Shown: piece after piece, positions 24,373 to 34,700 of the stretch | How the letters are laid out: each line of letters starts with the position of its first letter | Numbering within the stretch: the first letter of the stretch is position 1 | Origin: Neodontobutis hainanensis | Lineage: Eukaryota > Chordata > Actinopteri > Gobiiformes > Odontobutidae | Assembly (NCBI GenBank): GCA_024349245.1 | Contig: JALDNG010000807.1 | Location: 20,772-84,771, forward strand | DNA: 64,000 bases | Direction of reading: 5' to 3' | Made by a program: the position numbers and the translations under genes | Notes under the pieces: model-generated | Told to the model about the DNA's origin: nothing | The model's input: only the letters and a program-made list of their open reading frames with translations | Databases searched by the model: none

Positions 24373-24724
24373 GTGACTGTATTGAACATAAGCTCTCCCT
24401 GCATTCATGCTAGGCCACTCAGCAGGCAGACCAAAGGGTATTCTTTGTCATTCTCCTATCTGTTTCAGTTAAAGAAAGATATGTTTGTTTTAAAGATATT
24501 TATTTTGATATTGTCACTTGCAGCTTTTCCAGAAGATTGTGCCAGTAAGTGCACATTTTTGTGAAAATGTTAATGAGAGTGCCCAATGCTGCATTTTCCT
24601 TATTTGCAGTTTCCTGGACCCGCGTCCACTCTGCCTTAGAGGAGTTGTTCCTAGCTCTTCTTTACACAAGTGTGTCATCATTAGCTCTGTTCAAATACAG
24701 GCCAAGTGCATTCCAGCTTTAAGG
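24373..24724 (+). other. Candidate spliced exons of an unknown gene
   Basis: Three acceptor/donor-bounded segments, 24373-24437, 24524-24544 and 24610-24724, join without a stop into 67 codons. The conceptual peptide runs from VTVLNISSPC through GFSRRLCHFLDPRPL to KCIPALR. The acceptors (tttttctacag, tcacttgcag, ttatttgcag) and the donors GTAAGTG and GTAGGT are good; the first donor, GTATTC, is weak. I recognise no family and see neither a start nor a stop. By position, on the plus strand opposite pigc and before suco, it could correspond to human C1orf105, but I see no convincing residue similarity. A 201-nt open frame can arise by chance, so confidence is low. Confidence 0.25.
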
Positions 24725-26258
24725 GTAGGTATAGTTATTTAAATTATTCCAAACAGTACTGCTTAACATATCTAACACAATCAAAACACAATGAGGAAAA
24801 AAAATCTTGTTTAATTTACACAATTTACAGTAACAGAACATGAGCTGAATAAATATAGGGTCACTGTTCTTTGCATTCTGCCAAAAGACTAAATGTAGAT
24901 AATGATTCAGAATAACTAAAAACTTATATTATTCTTATTATTGACATGAACCCTGTTTATACTGTTGCTTCATATTTAATCACTTAAAAAACTGTAATTA
25001 AACTGATACCACTGAGATTAGCTGGGCCGTGGAAATGCAGATTATAAAAACAGATAAATATTATTAATGTCTAAAGCAGTTGATAAATGCATAGCTGATG
25101 ATCCATGCATCAACTTGTTATATCTTAGTCTTTCAGCAAAGGAAATTGTCTAAAGGATAACACCTCGGAGCTCTCAACTAAAAAGACAAAGCAGGATACC
25201 CAGTAAAAATAAATAAAATCAGTAACAATGAAACCATACCATCATAATACCTTCCCATTAACCTGAAACCTAAAAACATTTGATATAATCAACTTTTTGG
25301 GGTCTTTATGGATCTCTTTGTTAAATCTACATAACACTGCAGGGCCTGATTCAAGACCCAATTTCACATGAGAAAATATATCTGTTGTTCTGTGGCATTA
25401 GAGGCAGTGCAAAGACCAGTTGATACAGTTGGCATTACAAAGCAAGTATCAAAACTAAACACAATATTTTATGCACTAAATCCACCTAAGGCAATGAATG
25501 GCTTGTGCATATAAACGGAACACTGCACACATGTAATAGTGGTAATGATCTTCCAGGTATCCCTAAGATAGAAATAGCATGTTGTCACCAGAGAGACAGG
25601 CAGACATCTTCACACAGTAGGTTTCTGTAATCAGACACCTGTCAGCAGCTATAAGGTTTCACAGCAGCGAAGTCTACAACTTATGTCAAATGAAATCAGA
25701 GCAGTAGTCAGAGATTTGGAAATGCTCGATCTTCTTTTTCATTTAAGTCCATAGCTCCATGTGTTGCCTATGACCAGTATTTGCAACACAGGACTAGATA
25801 AGAATGTTAAAAAAAAAAAATGTCACCTTAACTTGTCATACTTACAATAGTCCTAGTGGACAGGCAGCGAGTACAAATTGAAACAGAAAAGGCATCTTCA
25901 CAACTGAGTAAATGTTTATAGAAATCACTTAAGGATAGGAAGTAATGGACCAGATACTTCTGTCGTATGTCATTCTGGTCAGCTATTACCTAGAGTTCTC
26001 TTTAAAATAAGAAATAAAGTGTCTTTTTAGTTCTATATTAGTGATACAAAAGAAGGGAGGGGGCAGTTTATCAAAATGTTATGTATTTTACACTGCAAAT
26101 AAGAAGGCCGGTTCTTATTCCAAACAGTTGATTTTCTTCAACAGACTGAAACTATTTTGGCCAAACTGCTATCTATAGTATCTTTTCATCTTTGTGCATT
26201 TCCCAAGCCAAATTTTTGGACAAGTGTATTTTTCTTCCAATCTTAGAAATAGGTAATG
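24725..26258. other. Region downstream of tmed5, probably its 3' UTR
   Basis: AT-rich, with no supported exon on either strand. Much of it is likely to be the tmed5 3' UTR on the minus strand, but I could not single out one poly(A) signal. Confidence 0.4.
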
Positions 26259-27959
26259 TTATGTGCGAACTTTCCTTTTATCTTCAAACAGTGAGCGAAC
26301 TAGATATACCTGTACTGCTGATACCACAACCATTACAGTGAGATTGATAACGGACCAAAAGTTCACAGTGTCAAAATTACTTTCCTGGAGGTTTCTGTCA
26401 CGAGCCTCAAATGCTCGCAACACAGTCTGAATATGCACACTTTTAGTCAGCCGAGCCTTCACACTGTTGATTGTGTCCTGAAGAAAACAGAAAAAAACAA
26501 GGTTATAAATTGATGAGGACAAGATTGTGTAACCACATTTTGAGCTGACCTAAGGACTGCTCTTCAAACAGGTATGTTGAATGCTATGAAAGAACAATAT
26601 CCTTAACATCTGGAGATTGCATTTCCTGAATTTTAGTAGGCTGACCTCCGACCCAAATCAAAGCCATTTATGAAGGGCAGTCAGGCTTTTGTGGTGGAAA
26701 TAAGGGAGGACTTTTTACTCTTTTGACATTTGCCTTGGGAATTGTGAATGGGGATTGCGTGCATGCTGTAATATGTCTCATTGTACCCTTTGTGCCATCA
26801 TGTGAGCTGTTAAATTGTTGCAAAGTGACAAGACTTTTGACATTTTAGGATATACTCAATTCCACAAAAACAATACTGTTTTGCATGTCTGTGTCTTCTA
26901 AAATGGTTTTAGACTGTTTGATTTTACTTTCTTAGGCTGAGCGCACTCTCACCATGATATCCTCCAGCTTCATGTCCAACATGTCTGTTCCATGGACATA
27001 CTCCTTCCAGTCATCTGGGTCTTCATCTGTGTCCATGTTGTCAAGGATCAACTCAAAGAAGACAATCTTCTCAGACACAGCACTGAAAGTGTTGTCAAAG
27101 CAGAACATGTAGTCCCCATCCTCAGTTTCCACCCTGATAGTAACACACAGAAGACAGTGGTCGTTGATCATACTGTAAGACTGTTATACTTCTAGATTAT
27201 TCTAATGTTACTTACGTATGCACGCCATCTGACTTCCGGTAATCACTGAACAATATTTGACCAGAAGGAGAGGAAATGTAGAAATCAACATCAAGACCAG
27301 CACCATCTAAGACCTGTGACCAGTGGGTGAACAGGTTAGTCTAGAAAGGTAATTTTATTTTGGTTTTTAGTTTTTGTTAATTGTGTTCCCTTGGTGTGGT
27401 GGACAATTATAGAGTAGATAGATTAATTGAAAAAAATGGGATAAACAATCATACAAACCACAACCTTTCTGACATCACTAGTCACACCAGAAAGACTGAT
27501 GTTCTCCACTCTGACTGGCCTAACAGGTTCCTCATAATATAAATAACTGCATATTGCTCCCATACTTGCACCACCACTTCCAAATTTATTAGTTTGGCTT
27601 AAGTACACATAAGAACATAGATTTGAGTGAAAAATAAGTTTGGTAATGATCAATATTGACTCTGGCACTGATGTTTACTGTCTGGGCTGACTGTAGACAC
27701 AGGATTTTATAACTCTAAACAATATCGTTATTAAAACTGATGTGACCAGAGTGTGGCTGTTGTTAATGACCTGATATTCAATCTCCAGCGAGGCATCTTT
27801 CTTCATGGTCTGGTAGAAACACTCTTTCCGACCGGGAGGAAGAGTGAATGTGAAGTCACTGTCCAGGGACTGCGAGAATGCAGCCAGCAACACAAACTTA
27901 TCCAAGACTAAAGCAAACAACACGAGTAGTAAGAGAAACCCCCCCCTTGATCCCTCCAT
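26259..27959 (-). CDS. tmed5: p24 family cargo receptor TMED5 (p24 gamma-2)
   Basis: Type I membrane protein of COPII/COPI vesicles in the ER-Golgi pathway; acts in cargo sorting, including GPI-anchored proteins and Wnt (family knowledge). Exons 27959-27771, 27313-27216, 27133-26953 and 26477-26259 make 687 nt, or 228 aa, against 229 in human. Features in order: an N-terminal signal peptide (FLLLLVLFALVL); a GOLD domain from LDSDFTFTLPPGRKECFYQ through SDGVHTVETEDGDYMFCFDNTFS to FFELILDNMD; a coiled coil (LDMKLEDIMDTINSVKARL); ARDRNLQESNFDTVNFWS; a membrane helix (VINLTVMVVVSAVQVYLV); and the short cytosolic tail LFEDKRKVRT with dibasic residues. The exon 1 donor is the unusual CAG|GTCATT. 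The start follows from the signal peptide; a more upstream in-frame ATG would add MLFWDIFGPEGFI. Confidence 0.96.
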
Positions 27960-28134
27960 AATAAAGCCTTCAGGTCCAAAAATGTCCCAAAATAACACAA
28001 AACCGGCCCAACCCGATGATCAGCTAACTAAGTGCGCCCAAACTCTCCTGAAGCTGTTCCCACATTGGACTTCTACAACTAAGAACTATACGCGGCTCAG
28101 GACCCCGCCGGTACAAATTACGTATATAATTTAG

Positions 28135-28569
28135 AAAACACATTATGCTTGCTCATGAAAGTTTTTTTTCTCTCATTATACCTCATAGTATTTTTACTTT
28201 TGCATTTTCACATTTTAAAGAAACACTACTTTTAGTCTAATGTGCAGGCATGAATTAGCGCGATTAGCGCTCATCTCGAAAGCACTTCGGGAAGTGTAGT
28301 TTTTTTCTTTCTCATAACCACGCGAGCCTACTATCAGGGTCTTTAAGTTTCACGCATTGACCGTGTTACACACGCATTTCACAAAGTGCACATGCTCACC
28401 CCACCCGCCATACTTTGTGTTTCTCACATCAGGAAAAACAAAAACTACAAATTTGTTGTTATAGGGAATCAATGTGGAGCGGAATGTTTACGCACGGACA
28501 TGTATTGGTGTTACGAACGTATTCTGGTCGAGTCCATGATACTCTAATAATACAACCATGGTCGAGTCC
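28135..28569. promoter_or_regulatory. tmed5 upstream region
   Basis: This stretch lies upstream of tmed5 and holds an ETS-like 'cgggaagtg' at about 28288. I see no coding exon. The right edge (28560-28569) is the left copy of the target-site duplication of the adjacent mobile element. Confidence 0.35.
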
Positions 28570-28639
28570 ATAGACATACATAAGAAAGGCTAGATGTCTC
28601 ACAGCGCAGTCTCTGACGGCATCACCGGCGGCCATCTTG

Positions 28640-29680
28640 AAACAGGCAAGCTTTCTGGCGGACTATGTGGTACCTGATGTAAGGTGAGTGATCTGCACGA
28701 ACATAAATACTTTTATCTCGCTGAAATCTTGACGGATTTACAAAATGTTTGATTTCTTACAAACGTTAATAATGTGGCTATAATTCTGGATGCGTGAACA
28801 TGTTGAAATTGCAGCTTTTCTTTTCGAAAGACGACTTAATCGTGCAGCATAGTTGTGTATCACGGCTAACGTTACCTGTGCAAGTTATCAAGGCTGAGAC
28901 CACCATCGAGCTGTTCAGTTATAGTTTTACTGACACCAATAACGATTTTATGACAACTATTTTTTTTATCTATATTACAGTCATTGTGAATGTGGTTGTA
29001 GTTATTAGCTGGCTTTGAGTGAGACCTAACTGTTAGTAGTTACAGGTTAGCTGCTACCCAGCAATTTTACATCAGTGGGAGAGGCAGAATTGCTCTTTCT
29101 TTTCAATGTAACTTAAGTTGCACATGATTTCCAGTCGGTTTGGTTTGTTAAAAACATCTTATTATTTTTATTTTTTGTAAAATGTGTTTTCTGAAGACAT
29201 GCACATTAACCCTAACCCTAAGACATACACAGTACCTGGAAGTGTCACAAACCATTTTGAGTATATAGAAAAATGCCTGTATTTGTATCTGTTTGCCGGA
29301 TTTATCACCACTGATACAGTCTGAACTGTATGATAATGTCATGCAACTTAATTTATACGGAAAGATCATTCAGGGGTGGCTAGTTCTAGTGTTTTTTTTT
29401 TTTTTTAAGCATAAAACATTTTTAAAGCATGTAGTGAATATCTGTGTACTATACTCCATATATCTTTTTTTTTTTGTTTTAAGGCGGCTGGAATAACAAC
29501 CCTAATGCCAGTTCAAGTACATCTTCAGGAAGCTGATGGCCCGGTGTGGGGTTGGTAAACCATGCAGAGGCAATGTGACAGCACAGGATGACACAGAGTC
29601 CCTCCCAGCTGTCATTGTCACCTCTACAAGCCTGTCCTCTGTAACAAATGAATAAATAGACTTTTGTGTAATTATTCCAT
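28640..29680 (+). ncRNA. Possible spliced transcript carried by the mobile element
   Basis: Inside the left end, a YY1-type ggcggccatcttg motif (28628-28640) is followed by a strong donor AAG|GTGAGT at 28684. An acceptor (tttttgttttaag) precedes 29484. AATAAA lies at 29651-29656 with GT-rich sequence after it. Together these outline a two-exon polyadenylated unit. The second exon has no long open frame. The transcription start is a guess; no expression evidence is available. Confidence 0.3.
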
Positions 29681-30297
29681 ATTTTGTGTAGTAATTTCTA
29701 TATCAGAACCCTGATATACAATCCAAATAGTCTACAAGAAACTTCAGAGTGTTACCAAGAGGTTACCACACAGTAAGCCTTTATTATGTAGCCTATGTCT
29801 ATGTTTTGGGTAACCAAAAGTCCTATGGGGAGTTTCGATAGAGCATTTTACAAAACGCATGAGCATACCTTGGCAAATCAATGGTCTAAAGTACTCATAT
29901 TTCATTCTATATTGATCTGCTTTTGTACACAGCTTTACAAGACCTGGTGCTTGGGCTCAGTTGTGTTTCTAAAGTCATATCAAGAGACCTAGAAGCTGAA
30001 ATGTGGTCAGTTGAGATGCTTGTTATCCAACAGAAAGAAAAACAATATTCTAGCCTCTATAACTCTGTGCAAGTACTTCACATAATTATTCTGATTGTTT
30101 CCTAAGAAACTACAGGGTCTCAGTTTTCTAAAGAGGTCAGGCATTTGATGGTAGGCAAAAATAGCTGGGAACAGTGATCTCTGAAGTAGGCGCAGTGCAA
30201 TGTCATGGGGAAAAGCCTAGTAAATGGCCCAATCCTCAAGAAGTTAAAATAAACATAATAATTCAAATTATTTTATTATAATATTAACATTATAAAA

Positions 30298-30298
<1 letters not shown>

Positions 30299-30342
<44 letters not shown>
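30299..30342. repeat. (TG)n(TA)n compound microsatellite
   Basis: A TG run passes directly into a TA run within the mobile element. Confidence 0.97.
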
Positions 30343-30346
<4 letters not shown>

Positions 30347-30664
30347 TTCCTTGGCGTGTGTATATTCATTGCATCTCTATGTTCTGTTCAATGTTATTAT
30401 GGAAGTCCATGGTTATAATTATTCATAAGTATGCAGTGTCATAAGTATATCTCTGACGTTTATAACAAACTAAACTGTTTAAAAATCGGTAGAAAATTTA
30501 GCAAGTTATGGTTATTTAAAAGTACATGCACCATTAAAACACAATGTTACGAGTGAGCAAGCTGCCTGTGACAAGATGGCCGCCAGTTGCGGACGTCGAC
30601 CTCCATTGGCCGACAGCGCGGACGAGACATCTAGCCTTTCTTATGTATGTCTATGGTCGAGTCC

Positions 30665-31394
30665 TCTCTCTCCTGTACTAGAGTTGTGAGAATCTGTTGA
30701 ATGGCTAAAGCACCCAATCTCCTCTTTGCTACTACACTGAGTGAGATGGATAACAGTAGAGCCGGGCAGGTCATTTAAACAGTAGACAAGTGTGTGTGCA
30801 GTTGTCACCTCCACTTCCTTCTCCTGCTCTGTGTGTTTTTTTTTCGTGTCATCACGTGACTCAGCGGCAGAAGTTACTGATTTTATTTATTACAAGCAAG
30901 ATGCGCGAGCGCCATGCGGAGTTATTAATGAATATACTGCCAGTTGTGATCTGTGTAAAAAGCCTATCTGCTCCTGTGGAAACATGATAAACTCAAACTC
31001 AGAAAATTGCAACAAAGAAAACAACGAGCCGCAAAATAGACGAACGGGGGAGAAACATAGATAGTCACTGGAGTCGTTTCAGCTGCAAAGAATAAACTGT
31101 AGCCTGGGTACTAATTATGTTAAATTAGTTAAAATAAAATGTGTCCCTGTAAATAAAACCACAATGTGATTGTGGTAGTATAATATAATATCATTGTATG
31201 ACATGGTAGAACTAGCACTATGCTGAACAAAAGAGCATTATTATTTTCAAACCTATTTTTTTTTCAAACTCAGATCAAATCATGTGTGTGTGTGTGTATA
31301 ACTTCACATTTATCAAAACATTTGTCAAACGGAGCCATTAAAATTGTGCAATATTTTTAAATGTTGCGTTGTGTATGGAAACATTATCATGAAA
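30665..31394. other. Gene-free spacer before suco
   Basis: I find no gene here with confidence. One 90-codon open frame at 30792-31064 has a CDLCKKPICSCG cluster but matches no family known to me. Confidence 0.4.
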
Positions 31395-31791
31395 GAGCTG
31401 ACGCGTTTCGCTCCATCGCCACCAACTCATCGCCGACCTCAGTGGGCGGGATTCTTTGCATCGGAGTGTCAGTAAGGTTTCAGGTGATTGGTTGACATAA
31501 CACAAAGCTTTGATTTGATTGGTTGCACGTCAACACAGGTTGAACTTATTAAGAGCCTGCTTCCCCGCAATAGCAGTAGCAACTAAAGCTGAGGAAGAAA
31601 CGGACTACTGGTCCGCACAATGATTATCAGCACGCTCTAAGTGTAAAATTTAGCCACTGAAAGAGATAGCTATATTATTTATAAGTGGTTCAGACCTGAG
31701 TTAACCAAAATTCCTGTTTTAGTGTTTTGAGACGGGGTAAAAATAATAAAAACACCCAAAGAGCGAGGATGTTGGTCCCCGCGGGAAGATA
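31395..31791 (+). promoter_or_regulatory. suco promoter and 5' UTR
   Basis: The 400 bp before the suco start codon are CpG-containing, with a GC box (gggcgg, 31444-31449) and two inverted CCAAT boxes (attgg at 31487-31491 and 31518-31522), about 31 bp apart. This is a typical TATA-less vertebrate promoter layout. The transcription start is not resolved. Confidence 0.55.
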
Positions 31792-34700
31792 ATGAAGAGG
31801 CTGCGCGTTGTGTTGGTGTGCCTCATTGTAGCTCTCCTGTGCTGGTAAGCTTAGTCACTCATCTCTGTTTTTTTTCTTCACATAATTGCTCGTAATGTGA
31901 TAAAGTATAAGTAACAACTTTAGAGTAGTTAAAGGCCGTTTCCATGTCACCACAATGGCCGTCCTGTATGCATATTTATCAGTAATCAGTTTTGATCAGT
32001 ACGAATCATTCCTGCTTTTAAGCTAACATTTCTAGTTACACAATGTTAGTTGACCCCCTTTGAAGATGAACCATAAGTTGGATTTATTTTAACCTAAAAA
32101 GATGTCTGAGTTAATTGTTAAATTCCTTTTGGTGTTTGATAGGTCGGTTTGTTAGCCAGCTGTTCAATATCAGTATAGCTAGCTAACCTCTTTTAGAATT
32201 TCAGTGCGACAGAATATGAAATAAATGATTCACAATCACTAGGAACACGTGTTTTTGGAATATAATGACTATAGCCAACGTTGTACCCTTTGTTGTAGAC
32301 TATAGAGTCGGTTTAAACCCTTTTATTTATTAACTATTTTGCTGAAAAATAATATTTTTAAATAAAAAATACAGCAAAGGCAATATTGTTTTATAGTTTT
32401 ATATGAAAAGAAATTACAGTCACAGACTTGGGAATTGTAGTTCTTTACTTAACTATATAACTGCCTGACTGGATACTGGTGATAACTGCTTGATTAATAT
32501 TAGATTAATGTACTCATTAATTTGTTTAATCCCAGGGCTGCAAAGCAGTCCAACAACATGAAGGGTTTGTGAAATAAGATTATCAGTCCCACTTATTCAG
32601 ACTGCTGGAACAACAGCAGGTAACTAATAAGCAGTCTTTAAAAACTACTGATTAGTTTTCATTTGCGAGGACATAGTGACTACTGTGAAACAGGGTATTT
32701 TTTAATGAAATTGTGGCATTTCTCCCATATACTCTTACTATATTGTTTCAGGAAATAATTGTCAAATATCTTTTTAACCAGAGAGTGTTGTGTAATATTA
32801 TCATTCAGTGTAAGGATATGTTTTAGGTCTAGTTCAAGATTCCTGGAGTTCCTCTTACTTTCACTGGAAAATATGTTCATGTTTTATTAATATGTTATAT
32901 AAAACATTCATCAACAAGTAATAATGGGAACAGTATGTTGTGTTTTTGCTTTAAAACACCCCAGCAGATGGTATCAACTACCGAGAGGATTACAGCTCTG
33001 TGTGTCGGGTGTTGAAAACCTTGGCGCACATTTTCACTTTCTCACAAAGTAATGACCATGCAGGAACACGTACGGGGTTCATTACTAATGCAAACCCCTT
33101 TTTAGCGTGCTACTGTCAGCTTCTCACTCCTTCCTGCAAACTCTTACACGTCTCAGTGGCAATAGATATAGGAGGTTTGAAATTCTTAAACATATCTAAA
33201 AGTTTGCAAGCATTATTATTATTAGTAGTAGTATTATTATTGTTTGTATTAGTTTGTTCTTGATTTAGTCTCAAGGTTGTTCTGTGGCTTTTTGTTAAAA
33301 GCGTTATCTTGGCAACATTTAACTATTTTACTTGTCTGCTGTTTGGTTTGGCTGTGAGAGCTCTTCATGGTGTAGTGCTTACACAGACAGCAGATATCTG
33401 TGTGCGTCATGCTACCTCTTCACTCAAGAGACCATGCTGTGTAAGCTGCACACTGGGCTAGACCATTAAATTGAGCATCAATTGCAAATCTCTGCACATT
33501 ACAGGAAAGTCTGTTGAACCAGTTTTGACATTGCTGTGGTATGTTATTTTTTTCTAGCACTTGGTACCCTCATGTCTAAACCTTACTAAAAAGGTGCGAA
33601 TACTGACACATGCTTAGTCGGAAACGCTCTGTGCTTTGTCATCATCTTATGTCTTTGTTTTGTAGGCCTATTAGTTTAATACTCAAGCTTCATGTTATTA
33701 TGTAATGTGATTGTCTCATCTAAGATATCCCTGCAGCCAGTACACAATCCAGTGTTTTTATATGACTGTATTTGGCTATGGCAGCACACACAACATACCT
33801 GTTCAGGTCAGGGTAACATTCAGCTGCCCACTTGCTGCCTGGTGCATGTTCACTACTCATTCATCTTTATTTAATTAGCTGATTAGCAAATGAACTTGCT
33901 TGAGGCTACAGTGGTCTTTCTGGGAATCCTTATAATCCGTTAATGCATTGTTTGTGTTGCTTGTTTAGATATAAATCTAAGACAACAACATTATGTCTTT
34001 GCTCTGACAAGTCAAAAATCTCTTGATAGAGGTGCACCTTTGCAAGCCACTGCTAATAAGTCAAGTGACTAGTGTACACCAAGAGGAGGCAGGTCCTCTT
34101 GTTAAGACCTAAGTATACTGCCCACATTGTAAAACTTCCCTTTTTGTTTGAGCTATTACATAAGTCGCTTCTTCTTGTTGTGCCCACGTGCAGCAGCGTC
34201 TATAGGCCCTGTTAGTGCAGCTTGTGTCTTGTGCACACTCACTTACACCTGCACTGAGCACTTAGAGTAAATGGCAAAGAACAAGGGAGGTCTGTGTCAG
34301 TTTTGGCAGCAGGAGCTAAAAGAGCAGAAGGGACCCAGTAATCAAATTTCCACCGAATAATTTTTTTTCATTATTATTATTATGATTTTTTTTTTTTTTT
34401 CATTGAGCTTTCTTGTTAGCATTTCTATCATACCATATGATGGTGATGCAGTCTCTTAACTGCCCAACATTGATTTAATTCTGACATTTTTAAGGTCTTT
34501 AGCTTGTTCATTTTATTGATCATATGTTCCTTAATGCCTACATGTTTTTAATTTGATGTGGGTCAATAGTGTATTAGCCTATGCTGAACGGGCACCCTTT
34601 CCAGAATGCACCTCTGGGTGTACATATACATTAATGGGGTGCACCCTACCTTTACGCTAATGCCATCTGCAACTCGTTCCAGCCAGTGTGATTTACAAAT

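Larger units (their letters stand above)
28570..30654. mobile_element. 2.1-kb DNA transposon-like element with perfect TIRs
   Basis: The segment begins at 28570 with atagacatacataagaaagg and ends at 30654 with the exact inverse. The terminal inverted repeats are identical over 31 bp (28570-28600 and 30624-30654). Further in, both ends share ggcggccatcttg and a nearby acaggca...gctt, so homology reaches about 85-90 bp. The element is flanked by the 10-bp direct repeat ggtcgagtcc (28560-28569 and 30655-30664), which fits a target-site duplication. A third copy of the same decamer at 28526-28535 shows that the motif was already present locally. There is no transposase-sized open frame, so the copy is non-autonomous. 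A duplication of about 10 bp is closest to Mutator-like elements, but that assignment is inference. Confidence 0.8.

Noticed and set aside
29206..29221. Telomere-like taaccctaaccctaa
   Set aside because: Only two units; too short for an interstitial telomere block.
30792..31064. 90-codon frame with a CDLCKKPICSCG cysteine cluster
   Set aside because: No family recognised, no splice or regulatory support; the cysteine cluster alone is not enough, though it could be a decayed transposase end.
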